DNA of 64,000 nt from Sphingobacteriales bacterium (lineage in GTDB: Bacteria; Bacteroidota; Bacteroidia; Sphingobacteriales; Sphingobacteriaceae): contig JANXOD010000008.1 of NCBI GenBank assembly GCA_025353765.1, positions 523,573 to 587,572 on the forward strand, read 5' to 3'. Below, one piece after another: positions 45,120 to 54,185 of this stretch. A model generated the notes under the pieces. The model was not told where the DNA came from and made no database searches. It saw nothing but the letters and a program-made list of their open reading frames with translations. The position numbers were made by a program, and so were the translations under genes. Numbering within the stretch: the stretch's first letter is position 1; the number at the start of each line of letters is the position of its first letter.

Positions 45120-46588
45120 GCTTTATCTTCTAATTTTTCTATTACTAATTTACTGGCTGATTGAGGATTAATTTTGCCTTTAGATTTTTTCATGATCTCT
45201 CCCATAAATAAACCTAAAACGCCTTTTTTACCGTTCTGGTATTCTTTTACTTTATCCGGATAGGAGTTTAAAACTTCATCAATAATACGTATTAAGTCTG
45301 TATCATCTGTATCTATTAAAACTTTTAATTGCAAAGCTGTCTGCTCTGCCGATAGGACCAGATTTCCTATTAAGGCAGGAAAAACTTTTTGAGCTGCTAC
45401 TGAATAATTTAACCGACCATTATCTATCAAACTAATTAATTCAGCTAAAATAATAGGCTTTATAACAAAATCACTTATGCTAATCTCCTTTTCATTTAAA
45501 TAGGATTTAATAGGGCCAATAATCCAGTTGGCTGCGGCTTTATAGTTTGGGGTATGACTTATTAAATCATCAAAATATACAGAAATATCTCTTTCTGAGG
45601 AGAGCAATAAAGCATCGTATTCCGACAAGCCTAACATGGAAATATAACGTTCTCCTTTCTTTGCCGGAAGTTCGGGTATATTATCTTTGATTTTCTGGAT
45701 ATAACTTTCTGAAAGCACCAGGGCTGGAAGATCCGGTTCGGGAAAATATCGATAATCATTCACCATCTCCTTACTTCTTAAAGGCGAAGTGGTACCGTTT
45801 ATGGCATCAAAGTTTAGTGTATTTTGCTCAATATATTTTCCGGCTTCGATGAGTTCAACCTGCCTGATAAATTCATAATCAATCGCACGTTGTAAATTTC
45901 GGATGGAGTTCAAGTTTTTTACTTCACAACGATTCCCATACTGTTTTTCGCTCCTTAATCGCACTGAAATATTAGCATCACATCGAATACTGCCTTCTTC
46001 CATATTGCCATCACAAATATCGAGATATTTAGCCAGTTTGCGTATTTCAGTAAGATAAGCTGCAGCTTCCTGGGCCGATCTCAAGTCTGGCTCTGAAACT
46101 ATTTCAATTAAAGGTACTCCTGCCCTGTTTAAATCTATCAGCGAATCAAAATCATCCTGATCGTGTATGCTTTTACCGGCATCGTCCTCCATGTGAATAC
46201 GGTTTATTCGGATCCGGGATTGAAGCTGATCTGCATTTTTTACATCAATATATCCATCCTTACATATCGGTTCTGCACCCTGTGTGGTTTGATATCCTTT
46301 AGGAAGGTCGGCATAGAAATAGTTTTTACGCTCGAAATGATTAGTCAGATTGATCGTGCAATTTGTTGCTAAACCCATTTTTATTGCATACTCAACAACC
46401 TTACTATTCAGTTTGGGTAATGTACCTGGCAAGCCTAAACTAATAGCACTAATATGTTGATTGGGATAAGTACTAAATGTAGCTGAATCTCCGGAGAATA
46501 TTTTACTTGCAGTAGATAACTGAACATGCACCTCCAAGCCTACTACCAATTCGTATTTTTCGAGAATATGACCAGAAATTAATGTCAC
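45116..46588 (-). CDS. gatB: Aspartyl/glutamyl-tRNA amidotransferase subunit B
   Basis: 490 residues, full length. The amidotransferase/kinase domain opens with L-V-V-G-L-E-V-H-V-Q-L and contains N-R-A-G-V-P-L-I-E-I-V-S-E-P-D and S-I-R-C-D-A-N-I-S-V-R; the helical C-terminal YqeY-like domain ends the protein. With GatA and GatC it converts Glu-tRNA-Gln (or Asp-tRNA-Asn) to the amide form; gatA and gatC are not in the window. A TATATTTG -7 box lies on the minus strand at 46619-46626. Confidence 0.96.
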   Translation of the reverse strand: MTLISGHILEKYELVVGLEVHVQLSTASKIFSGDSATFSTYPNQHISAISLGLPGTLPKLNSKVVEYAIKMGLATNCTINLTNHFERKNYFYADLPKGYQTTQGAEPICKDGYIDVKNADQLQSRIRINRIHMEDDAGKSIHDQDDFDSLIDLNRAGVPLIEIVSEPDLRSAQEAAAYLTEIRKLAKYLDICDGNMEEGSIRCDANISVRLRSEKQYGNRCEVKNLNSIRNLQRAIDYEFIRQVELIEAGKYIEQNTLNFDAINGTTSPLRSKEMVNDYRYFPEPDLPALVLSESYIQKIKDNIPELPAKKGERYISMLGLSEYDALLLSSERDISVYFDDLISHTPNYKAAANWIIGPIKSYLNEKEISISDFVIKPIILAELISLIDNGRLNYSVAAQKVFPALIGNLVLSAEQTALQLKVLIDTDDTDLIRIIDEVLNSYPDKVKEYQNGKKGVLGLFMGEIMKKSKGKINPQSASKLVIEKLEDKA

Positions 46589-46618
46589 TCTATTTTATTT
46601 GGTTCCTTAATAAAGTAT

Positions 46619-46626
46619 CAAATATA
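46619..46626 (-). promoter_or_regulatory. Probable -7 box of the gatB-tlpA operon
   Basis: The complement reads TATATTTG, matching the Bacteroidota -7 box, 30 bases upstream of the gatB ATG. No convincing TTG at -33. Confidence 0.45.
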
Positions 46627-46729
46627 AGCATTAGATACAGAATTGCTGTTTTATAGAATTATAACATCCTAATTAATAACATGGCATCAATTTTGGCTAT
46701 AAGGTGCCAGTACACTTAAAACTATAATC

Positions 46730-47278
46730 ATGAAAAAAATAATCATGGCCTGTGCAATTGGATCTATTGCTTTTTTAGCTATCCCATCACAAGCACAAAT
46801 CAATGTCAATTTTAATGTCGGTTCACAACCATTATGGGGTCCTGTTGGATATGATCGTGCGGATAATTATTATCTCCCTGATGTAGAAACTTACTATAAT
46901 GTACCAACTCGTAAGTATACTTATTTAAATGACGGAAAATGGGTAACTACAAGTACTCTTCCGGCACGTTACAGCAATTATAATCTGTATAATGGTTATA
47001 AGGCAGTTGTAAATACACCCCAGCCCTATTTACATTTTAATGAGGATAGAGTTAAATATGTTAAATATAAAGGGTATAATGGGAAGCAGCCTGTTATTCG
47101 TAACAGCAATGATTCTAAGTATTTTGTAATCAAAGGACATCCTAAACATCCTCATGGTGGCCCTCCGGGCCAGGTTAAAAAGATGCATGAAGATAAAAAT
47201 AATGAAGGGCATGGCAATGGTGAAGATCATGGAAATGGAAAAGGACATGGTAACGGAAAAGGACACGATAAAGATTAA
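46730..47278 (+). CDS. Secreted protein with Gly/His-rich repetitive tail
   Basis: 182 residues. A signal peptide (M-K-K-I-I-M-A-C-A-I-G) ends near A-Q-I-N. The body is rich in Tyr, Asn and Pro (W-G-P-V-G-Y-D-R-A, Y-Y-L-P-D-V-E-T-Y-Y-N-V-P) and reminiscent of small surface proteins annotated as hypothetical in Sphingobacteriales. The last 25 residues are an imperfect repeat of G-H-G-N-G-K/E with intervening Asp, ending H-D-K-D; such His/Asp/Gly tails can bind metal ions, but that is inference. A terminator follows. Confidence 0.72.
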   Translation: MKKIIMACAIGSIAFLAIPSQAQINVNFNVGSQPLWGPVGYDRADNYYLPDVETYYNVPTRKYTYLNDGKWVTTSTLPARYSNYNLYNGYKAVVNTPQPYLHFNEDRVKYVKYKGYNGKQPVIRNSNDSKYFVIKGHPKHPHGGPPGQVKKMHEDKNNEGHGNGEDHGNGKGHGNGKGHDKD

Positions 47279-47299
47279 ATCCGTCTATTCATAAAATAG

Positions 47300-47340
47300 T
47301 AAACCCCGAATCCTTATCAAAAGAGTTCGGGTTTATTTTT
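47300..47340 (+). terminator. Hairpin terminator after the Gly/His-tailed protein
   Basis: AAACCCCGAA at 47301 pairs, with one bulged C, with TTCGGGTTT ending near 47334, followed by ATTTTTAT. It lies between convergent genes (pentapeptide protein end at 47366). Confidence 0.65.
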
Positions 47341-47365
47341 ATAGTTCTTTCGCCAAATAATATTC

Positions 47366-47941
47366 TCAAATTTCTATTTCGATGTTGTATTTATTCAACA
47401 GCCCTGCTAAACCCGAAATTGTGAATTTCGCTCTTTTTATTCGATTTAATTCAGGGTCAATAGAGAAGTTATAGGATGTTCGGAAGTCTGCTTTTTCTAG
47501 TATGGTATTTTCAAATATAGCTCCACTTAAGTCACAATTTTCAAATACCGAACTACTCAAATCCGATTCTGTAAAATCTACTTCAATAAGGCTACAATTT
47601 TTAAAATTGGTCTTTTTTAAGCTTCGTTTGTAAAAAGATGATAGATTTAAAATACAGGTTTCAAAATAAACCGAAAACAAAAAATCGCTGCAATTACCAA
47701 AGTGTAAGCCTAATAATTTACATGCTTTAAATCTTACCTCTTTAAAAGCTACTTTAGTGATTTTTGCCATACTTAAATCGCAATCTCTGAATTCACATTC
47801 AGAAAAGTTCATATCTGCTAAATCAGCATTTAAAAAAATGCAATTGATAAACGTGCAATTTTCATAATCTGCTTTAATCAGCTCAACTCCAGAAAAATCT
47901 TTTTTCTCAAAAATCTTTTCTTCAATATAAATTTTACTCAT
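47366..47941 (-). CDS. Pentapeptide-repeat protein
   Basis: 191 residues. Most of the chain is the right-handed quadrilateral helix pattern with F/L at every fifth position (F-I-N-C-I-F-L-N-A-D-L-A-D-M-N-F-S and similar), interrupted by a central A-F-K-E-V-R-F-K-A-C segment. The C-terminal A-D-F-R-T-S-Y-N-F-S-I-D-P-E-L-N-R-I cap is common in the Qnr/McbG-like branch, in which the folded helix mimics DNA for gyrase. No resistance role is shown here. Its start abuts the second 21-bp array. Confidence 0.85.
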   Translation of the reverse strand: MSKIYIEEKIFEKKDFSGVELIKADYENCTFINCIFLNADLADMNFSECEFRDCDLSMAKITKVAFKEVRFKACKLLGLHFGNCSDFLFSVYFETCILNLSSFYKRSLKKTNFKNCSLIEVDFTESDLSSSVFENCDLSGAIFENTILEKADFRTSYNFSIDPELNRIKRAKFTISGLAGLLNKYNIEIEI

Positions 47942-47977
47942 TTTGAGGTGTGAAATTTTTCAGTATTTATATTCTCC

Positions 47978-48270
47978 ATGAACGGATCCATTTAATTACT
48001 CAACAGGTTTATTTTTTATTAAACGTATTATATTCATCGCTAAACAGGTTTGTTTTATGGTTAAACGTACCTGTTATGCCACTTAACAGTATTGTTTTAC
48101 TGCTAAACGTATCCGTTAAATCTCTAAACGTATTGGTTTTGTCACTAAACGTATTCGTTTAGCCTTTAAGCGTACCCGTTTTGTTGCTAAACGTACCCGT
48201 TTAATCTCTAAACGTATTGGTTTTGTCGCTAAACGTACCCGTTAAACCACTAAACGGATACATTTTATTA
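47978..48270. repeat. 21-bp tandem repeat array, about 14 units
   Basis: Unit starts at 48019, 48040, 48061, 48082, 48103, 48124, 48145, 48166, 48187, 48208, 48229 and 48250 are exactly 21 bp apart; two degenerate units precede them (47978, 47998). The core is AAACG-TAcc/tt-CGTTT, an inverted repeat with a 4-base centre; a typical joint is TTTTGTCG or TAATCT. The last unit stops one base before the alaS stop codon (48271), and the array fills the gap to the pentapeptide gene. No coding frame or spacer is convincing. It resembles the array at 2747-2998 in period and in CGACAA/ACGTTTA blocks when reversed. Confidence 0.9.
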
Positions 48271-50886
48271 TTAAACCAAGTACATTTTAGCCTTCTCAAG
48301 CGCTTTATCCAATCCTCCCAGGTTCTTCCCTCCTGCTGTTGCAAAAAAAGGTTGTCCGCCGCCACCGCCATCTATTTCTTTCGCCAGCTCTCTGATGATA
48401 TTGCCGGCATGAAATCCGCGTTCTTTTACCAAATTTTCTGAAACCATTACGGTTAAGTTTGGTTTGCCAGCCATATCAACAGCTAAAACCAGGAATAAAT
48501 TTTCTACGATATCCTTTACAGCATAAGCCAGATTTTTAACGGCATCAGCATTAGGTAATGCTACTTTTTGAGCGATAAAATTTACTCCATCTATTTGAAT
48601 GGCCTGTTTTGCCAACTCGTGTTTCAGTCCGGATGCTTTTTCAAGAATACTTTTTTCTGCTTCCTTTTTCAGACGATTATTCTCTTCCAGCAAGTTCTCT
48701 ACCGATTTTACCAGATCTTTCGGGTTTTTAAGAAGTTCTTTTAAACCGTTTATTAAAGCACTTTGTTCACTGATGTATTGCTCTGCTTTTTCTCCGGTAA
48801 TGGCTTCAATCCGGCGGACCCCTGCTGCTACCGCACTTTCGGAAATGATCTTTAAATACCCGATTTCACCGCTTGCTTTTACATGTGTTCCTCCACAAAG
48901 TTCTTTGGAGAAATGGTCATCAAATGTAATTACACGCACAAAATCACCATACTTTTCACCAAACAAAGCAGTAACACCCGAATTTAAAGCTTCCTGGTAA
49001 GGAACGTTACGTTGTTCTTTTAATGGAATGTTTTCGCGAATCTTTCGGTTGACTATAGCCTCCACTTCTGCCAGTTCTTTATCGGTTACTTTAGAAAAAT
49101 GTGAAAAATCAAAACGCAGGTAATCGGCATTTACTAAAGATCCTTTTTGATTCACATGATTGCCTAAAACCTGTTTTAAAGCAGCATGCATTAAATGCGT
49201 TGCCGAATGATTACTTTCTGTGGATCGCCGTTTGTTTTCATCCACCACTGCCCAGAAATTTCCGGTCAGATCTTCAGGCAATACATCCATAAAATGGATG
49301 GTTAAACCATTCTCCTTTTTGGTATCGCTTATTTCATATTCAAATAAGCGAGAAAAATCTTCGAGCTTACCTGTATCTCCAACCTGACCACCACTTTCTG
49401 CATAAAAAGGTGTGCGATTTAACACCATTTGAAATTGCTCTTTTCCTTTAGCGCTGACTTTACGATATTTCAGAATTTTGCATTCTATTTCCAGTTCATC
49501 GTAACCTACAAAATCCACTTCATCACTTTCATTTACGTTGATCCAGTCGCCGGTATCTATTACTGTTGCTGCACGGGAACGGTTTTTTTGTTCTTGTAAA
49601 GCTTTTTCGAAGCCATCCATATCAACAGTTAAATCTTTTTCACGAGCCATTAATTCTGTTAGATCAATTGGGAAACCGAATGTATCATAGAGTTCAAAGG
49701 CAAAATCACCATGGATTAAAGGATTATTTATAGAATAACGTTCAAAGCGTTGAATTCCATTTTCCAAGGTCCGTAAAAACGAAATCTCCTCCTCTAATAT
49801 CACCTTTTTCACAAAATCCTGTTGTGCTTTCAATTCAGGAAAAACGCCTTCAAACTGATCTGCCAGAATAGCAACCAATTTATTTAAAAATGGTTCTTTA
49901 AATCCTAAATATTGATAAGCATAACGTACTGCACGACGTAGAATACGTCGGATAACATAACCTGCTTTATTATTTGCCGGTAATTGTCCATCCGCAATAC
50001 AAAAACTTATCGCACGAATATGATCTGACATCACACGCATGGCGATATCCAGTTTTTCATCCTTACCATAAGTAAGTTTTGCTTCTCTTGCTATAAACTG
50101 AATGAGAGGCTGAAAAACATCGGTATCATAATTAGATGATTTTCCTTGTAAAACCCGCACTAATCGCTCTAAGCCCATTCCAGTATCTACATGCTGTGCA
50201 GGCAGGGTTTGTAAGGAACCATCTTTTAATCGGTTAAATTGCATGAAAACATTATTCCAGATCTCAATTACCTGCGGATGATCGTTGTTGACTAATGTTC
50301 TTCCATCCACCAGAAGTTTTTCTTCTGCGGTACGGCAATCCACATGTATTTCAGAGCATGGGCCACATGGACCTGTTTCGCCCATTTCCCAGAAATTATC
50401 TTTCTTATTTCCTAAGAGGATTCGGTCTTCGTCAATATGTCGTTTCCAAAAATCATATGCTTCCTGGTCTTTTGGTAAACCTTCTTTTTCATCCCCTTCA
50501 AAAACAGTTACGTATAACTGATCTTTAGGAATTTTGTATACTTCGGTCAGCAATTCCCAGCTCCAGGCAATAGCTTCATCTTTAAAATAATCGCCAAAAC
50601 TCCAGTTACCCAGCATTTCAAACATGGTATGATGATAGGTATCAATCCCCACTTCTTCCAGATCATTATGCTTGCCCGATACCCGCAAACAACGCTGAGT
50701 ATCAGCCACACGGGGATATTTAATAGGTGCTTCGCCAAGAAATAATTCTTTAAACTGGTTCATTCCTGCATTGGTAAACATCAGTGTCGGGTCGTTTTTA
50801 ACCATAATGGGTGCTGATGGCACAATCTGGTGTCCTTTGCTTGCAAAAAAGTTTAAAAAAGCCTGCCTTATTTCTTTGGTTGTCAT
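48271..50886 (-). CDS. alaS: Alanyl-tRNA synthetase
   Basis: 871 residues, full length. The class II core includes [23 protein letters not shown] and [10 protein letters not shown]. The editing domain has H-S-A-T-H (about 565) and C-G-G-T-H (about 671), the zinc ligands that hydrolyse mischarged Ser/Gly-tRNA-Ala. The C-terminal part contains the coiled coil and C-Ala region ([20 protein letters not shown]). The stop codon abuts the 21-bp array. A TATATTTG box lies 20 bases upstream of the start. Confidence 0.97.
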   Translation of the reverse strand: MTTKEIRQAFLNFFASKGHQIVPSAPIMVKNDPTLMFTNAGMNQFKELFLGEAPIKYPRVADTQRCLRVSGKHNDLEEVGIDTYHHTMFEMLGNWSFGDYFKDEAIAWSWELLTEVYKIPKDQLYVTVFEGDEKEGLPKDQEAYDFWKRHIDEDRILLGNKKDNFWEMGETGPCGPCSEIHVDCRTAEEKLLVDGRTLVNNDHPQVIEIWNNVFMQFNRLKDGSLQTLPAQHVDTGMGLERLVRVLQGKSSNYDTDVFQPLIQFIAREAKLTYGKDEKLDIAMRVMSDHIRAISFCIADGQLPANNKAGYVIRRILRRAVRYAYQYLGFKEPFLNKLVAILADQFEGVFPELKAQQDFVKKVILEEEISFLRTLENGIQRFERYSINNPLIHGDFAFELYDTFGFPIDLTELMAREKDLTVDMDGFEKALQEQKNRSRAATVIDTGDWINVNESDEVDFVGYDELEIECKILKYRKVSAKGKEQFQMVLNRTPFYAESGGQVGDTGKLEDFSRLFEYEISDTKKENGLTIHFMDVLPEDLTGNFWAVVDENKRRSTESNHSATHLMHAALKQVLGNHVNQKGSLVNADYLRFDFSHFSKVTDKELAEVEAIVNRKIRENIPLKEQRNVPYQEALNSGVTALFGEKYGDFVRVITFDDHFSKELCGGTHVKASGEIGYLKIISESAVAAGVRRIEAITGEKAEQYISEQSALINGLKELLKNPKDLVKSVENLLEENNRLKKEAEKSILEKASGLKHELAKQAIQIDGVNFIAQKVALPNADAVKNLAYAVKDIVENLFLVLAVDMAGKPNLTVMVSENLVKERGFHAGNIIRELAKEIDGGGGGQPFFATAGGKNLGGLDKALEKAKMYLV

Positions 50887-50905
50887 TCTATATTAACTAA
50901 TTGTG

Positions 50906-50913
50906 CAAATATA
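50906..50913 (-). promoter_or_regulatory. Probable -7 box of alaS
   Basis: The complement of CAAATATA is TATATTTG, the Bacteroidota -7 consensus, 20 bases before the alaS ATG. No TTG lies at the ideal -33 position. Confidence 0.45.
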
Positions 50914-51123
50914 AAGTTAGATGTGATATTTGGGATAAGAGATTTGCAGATAAATGAGTTTTAGGCATAGTTAATGATTAATAGGCAATGGTCTGGTGGT
51001 ATTGGTTGAAAAGTTGAAAGGTTGGGAGGTTGCATTCATCATTCTTTCATTCTATCTTTTTTTCATTCTCTCATTCATTCCCCCAAATTGTTTAATTTTA
51101 CGAACAGCAAATATTCATTAGAT

Positions 51124-51459
51124 ATGCCTTATAAAGAACGCGACATTACTAAATTGTACTATACCATGGGTGAGATGACCCAGATGTTTGATGTAAATGC
51201 TTCGCAACTACGTTTTTATGAACGAGAATTTGATATTCTGCAACCTAAAAAAAATAAAAAAGGCAATCGCCTTTTCACTCCTGAAGATGTAGAGAATCTA
51301 AAGATCATTTTTAACCTGGTAAAGGAAAAAGGCTTTACATTACAGGGTGCCAAAGATTTTTTAAAGAACAATAAAGGCGAAGTGAAAGAAAACCAAAAGG
51401 TGATTGATTCGTTAGAACGGTTAAAGCAATTTCTGTTGGAAGTTAAAGAACAGCTTTAA
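51124..51459 (+). CDS. MerR-family transcriptional regulator
   Basis: 111 residues from M-P-Y-K-E-R-D at 51124; a longer upstream frame begins in low-complexity Ser/His/Phe residues and is not credible. The MerR winged helix shows Y-T-M-G-E-M-T-Q-M-F-D-V-N-A-S-Q-L-R-F-Y-E-R-E-F, and a dimerisation coil follows (V-I-D-S-L-E-R-L-K-Q-F-L-L-E-V-K-E). It has no metal or drug-binding domain; such short members are common in Bacteroidota with unknown targets. A lipid-kinase gene follows 8 bases later. Confidence 0.88.
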   Translation: MPYKERDITKLYYTMGEMTQMFDVNASQLRFYEREFDILQPKKNKKGNRLFTPEDVENLKIIFNLVKEKGFTLQGAKDFLKNNKGEVKENQKVIDSLERLKQFLLEVKEQL

Positions 51460-51467
51460 CATGAATT

Positions 51468-52382
51468 ATGGGTGAAAAACCGAAGAAGGTCAACCGAAAA
51501 CGAGTATTATTTATTATCAATCCCAGAGCTGGGACACGAGAAGAACGGAATTTAACAGTACTTATTTCTCATCAATCCGAGATCAGCAACTTTGATTTCC
51601 AAATCTATATCATGAACGGCCCTAATGAGGAATTCATTATTGCTCAAAAAATAAAATCTTATAAACCTCAAATTGTTGCTGCTGCCGGTGGCGATGGAAC
51701 GGTAAATCTTCTTGCCGGAATTCTTGTTAAAACCAATATCATACTTTTAATTATACCTCTGGGTTCTGCTAATGGAATGGCGAAAGAACTGGGAATCAAT
51801 ACTCGTATAGAACAAACGTTAGCACTTTTAGAAAATGGAGTAACAAAAATTATTGATGTACTCAAAATCAATGAAAAGGTATGCATTCATTTAGCTGATG
51901 TTGGCCTTAATGCACGCATTGTAAAACGCTTCGAAGCCGACCATAAGCGTGGAATAGCCACTTATGCCAGACATCTTTTTAGAGAAATGTTTCTTTTAAA
52001 AAGATATAAACTTACTATCCATCATGATGATGAGATGATAAAACGAAAAGCTGTCTCTATCACTTTTGCAAATGCTTCTAAATACGGAACAGGTGCAGTT
52101 ATAAATCCTAAAGGAATAATTGATGATGGAAAATTTGAACTAATCATTATAAAGCCCTTTCCACAAATCCAGCTATTATCTATTGCTTGGAAAATGTTTC
52201 GAAATATTCTTCATACATCCGATTATGCTGAGGTAATAAGCTGTATAAGAGCACATATTAGTGTCAATAAAAAGACTACGCTGCAAATTGATGGGGAGAT
52301 AATAGGAAGGGCTAAAGAGATTAGAGTTGAAATGCTGCATAAAGCAATAAAGGTTTTAGTGCCTACTACAAGTTTAGGCTAA
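51468..52382 (+). CDS. Diacylglycerol-kinase-family lipid kinase (YegS/DgkB-like)
   Basis: 304 residues. The DAGK catalytic domain has I-I-N-P-R-A-G at 16-22, A-A-A-G-G-D-G-T-V-N-L-L near 66-77 and P-L-G-S-A-N-G-M-A-K near 92-101 (canonical P-x-G-T-x-N). The beta-sandwich C-terminal half includes F-A-N-A-S-K-Y-G-T-G and P-K-G-I-I-D-D-G-K-F. It phosphorylates a membrane lipid, perhaps diacylglycerol or a sphingolipid base; Sphingobacteriales make sphingolipids, so a sphingoid substrate is possible. Its last 9 bases overlap the end of the convergent phosphoesterase gene. Confidence 0.88.
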   Translation: MGEKPKKVNRKRVLFIINPRAGTREERNLTVLISHQSEISNFDFQIYIMNGPNEEFIIAQKIKSYKPQIVAAAGGDGTVNLLAGILVKTNIILLIIPLGSANGMAKELGINTRIEQTLALLENGVTKIIDVLKINEKVCIHLADVGLNARIVKRFEADHKRGIATYARHLFREMFLLKRYKLTIHHDDEMIKRKAVSITFANASKYGTGAVINPKGIIDDGKFELIIIKPFPQIQLLSIAWKMFRNILHTSDYAEVISCIRAHISVNKKTTLQIDGEIIGRAKEIRVEMLHKAIKVLVPTTSLG

Positions 52383-53426
52383 TTGATTTTCATATACCAA
52401 CTTTCCCTTACTCTCATGAGGATCAACAACCCAAACAGAAGCATAAGCTGACCCATCACTCTCAAACCGGATTTTAAAAAAACCTTTCGCTTTCATTCCG
52501 AATTTTAAGTTTTTCCCTTTTTTCAGTACATATTTCAGTTTAGAACCTGCGCCGCTTATAATAAAATGATTGTCATCTTTTTTTATATACTGTAGATTAT
52601 GTTCATGCCCGGCGGCATAAATTAAACCCGGATAATTTTTAAAAATTTCTTTTAAACGCTTTCGTAATCTGCGGTAACGGGGATGAGTAATATCTTCTTT
52701 TGCACCAAAAAATTTGCGGTATAATGGCAGTAAGGATCCGATAATAGGTAATGGCACATACGCTTTTTTATGATAAATGGTAAAAGGGAATAAATGATGA
52801 CTCATTTGATATTTTCCCCCATGTATGGCATAACTGTAAACCGGAGCATGGCCGGCTACAATAACACGTTTGTGTTTATTTTGATCAAGAATCTTGATCA
52901 GATGTTCATAAAAATCCTCTTCCGAAGAAACTCTGCAACCACATTCTTTGCCAATAGGCCTGAAACCCGATTGCAACCACCATTGTGTATTAATCAGCAC
53001 TAAGGTAAGTTGGTCGTTAATATTTATTTCACTTGGGCCCGGACAACCATTTGAAGGCAAAAATACATTTTTATCAAACAGTTTTTCCAGATACTTTTCC
53101 TGGCGCAAAACATACTCATAACCATCTTTACGGCCTTTATTCCAATCGTGATTACCTGATATGAAAACTACTTTACCATGATAATCGATTAAACCTTTTT
53201 TATAAGCGCTCAACGTGGCCTCTGCATCTTTCCTTAGTAAATTCCCTTTCGGGGGAAGTCCACGCGGGTAAACATTATCTCCTAAAAAAACCACAGCAGA
53301 ATTTTGATCTTCATGGAGATGAGCTTTTAAAGTTTCTAATACAGGATCGGGTTTATGACGTAAAATACTACCTGTATCACCAATTAAAAAAACTTCGTAA
53401 GATTTATTTGTTGGCCCAGATTGCAT
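52374..53426 (-). CDS. Calcineurin-like metallophosphoesterase
   Basis: 350 residues. Metal-binding motifs are in order: I-G-D-T-G (residues 15-19), G-D-N-V-Y-P-R-G (about 49-56), S-G-N-H-D-W (about 94-99), V-A-G-H-A-P-V-Y (about 196-203) and A-A-G-H-E-H-N-L (about 270-277). No signal peptide or transmembrane anchor is visible. It is similar to Bacteroidota proteins annotated as metallophosphoesterase of unknown substrate. The 3' ends of this gene and the convergent lipid kinase overlap by 9 bases, with no terminator between them. Confidence 0.88.
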   Translation of the reverse strand: MQSGPTNKSYEVFLIGDTGSILRHKPDPVLETLKAHLHEDQNSAVVFLGDNVYPRGLPPKGNLLRKDAEATLSAYKKGLIDYHGKVVFISGNHDWNKGRKDGYEYVLRQEKYLEKLFDKNVFLPSNGCPGPSEININDQLTLVLINTQWWLQSGFRPIGKECGCRVSSEEDFYEHLIKILDQNKHKRVIVAGHAPVYSYAIHGGKYQMSHHLFPFTIYHKKAYVPLPIIGSLLPLYRKFFGAKEDITHPRYRRLRKRLKEIFKNYPGLIYAAGHEHNLQYIKKDDNHFIISGAGSKLKYVLKKGKNLKFGMKAKGFFKIRFESDGSAYASVWVVDPHESKGKLVYENQLA

Positions 53427-53584
53427 CAGGAAATATACTTATTTAAACTCCTTAATTATTCAAACATTGTTTTAAAGCTACTATTCTGGAATAAAAGTGC
53501 TAAAGTAACTGGCTTAAAGAAACTATAAATAAAATTTAAAAACATACTCTATTAAATTCTGTTATAATAATAAAAATATAATCC

Positions 53585-53941
53585 ATGAAAAAGTTAAGTT
53601 TAATAATGTTAGCACTTTTTGTTGCTATCACAATTGAGTCGGCTGTTGCACAAACAGGGACTCAACAAAGAGACACGAGCAGAAAAACTGGTTCTAGAAC
53701 GGGGGGTACACAATCCGGTACAGGTTCCCAATCTAGCCAATCAGGCAGATCAGGTACAGGTACCAGTACGCAATCTGGCAGGTCAGGTGGGTCTACCATA
53801 CAATCTGGTTCAACCAACAATTCCAGTAGTTCCCATCAATCTAAATCCAGGAGAAAAAAACATCACAAGGGTTCTTCTCAACGCAAAAGAACCCCTAATA
53901 CTTCAGGTAGTCAATCTAATCCCTCAGGTACAAATCAATAA
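53585..53941 (+). CDS. Small secreted low-complexity Ser/Gly/Thr/Gln-rich protein
   Basis: 118 residues. A signal peptide (M-K-K-L-S-L-I-M-L-A-L-F-V) ends near V-A-Q-T. The mature chain is repetitive in S-G-T and Q-S-G-R-S-G, followed by a basic patch (R-R-K-K-H-H-K-G). It is probably disordered, cell-surface or periplasmic. A second frame of 112 codons overlaps it (53619-53957) but begins inside and lacks a signal peptide. Function unknown; a strong terminator follows. Confidence 0.65.
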   Translation: MKKLSLIMLALFVAITIESAVAQTGTQQRDTSRKTGSRTGGTQSGTGSQSSQSGRSGTGTSTQSGRSGGSTIQSGSTNNSSSSHQSKSRRKKHHKGSSQRKRTPNTSGSQSNPSGTNQ

Positions 53942-53947
53942 GAAAGT

Positions 53948-53988
53948 GTATATATAAGAGTTTCGAAAACAGAGACTCTTATATATAC
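53948..53988 (+). terminator. Hairpin terminator
   Basis: A 14-bp perfect stem, GTATATATAAGAGT at 53948-53961 and complement at 53975-53988, 13-nt loop, just after the low-complexity protein gene. Confidence 0.75.
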
Positions 53989-54036
53989 TTACAGTTTTTC
54001 TTAATTTACTAATTTCTATTAAAAATGAGTCTTGCA

Positions 54037-54072
54037 TCTATGTTTTCCTGATAATCTATGTTTTCCTGATAA
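54037..54072. repeat. 18-bp direct tandem duplication
   Basis: TCTATGTTTTCCTGATAA occurs twice head to tail (54037-54054 and 54055-54072) in the intergenic region upstream of the PfpI-like gene. Possibly recent slippage; no function is evident. Confidence 0.8.
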
Positions 54073-54185
54073 TTTTAAGATTAAATCCTTGAACCTCCTA
54101 TAAAATATATCCAGCAGAGCTATCCTAACATTCATAGCAGTAAAAATGTAAATCCATCTCTTTATAAGTTTAAAAGCTATCAACT

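Noticed and set aside
47950..48441. Two plus-strand frames of 70-74 codons across the second array and into alaS
   Set aside because: Low-complexity L-N-V-x-V-L products of the repeat unit, partly antisense to alaS, without signal or domain.
51022..51123. N-terminal extension of the MerR regulator from 51022
   Set aside because: The 34 extra residues come from a low-complexity T/C-rich tract and lie before the conserved MerR start at 51124.
53619..53957. 112-codon frame overlapping the low-complexity secreted protein
   Set aside because: It begins inside the other frame, has no signal peptide, and its V-Q-V-P-N-L composition follows from the shifted Ser/Gly repeats. The first frame with its signal peptide is the better gene.
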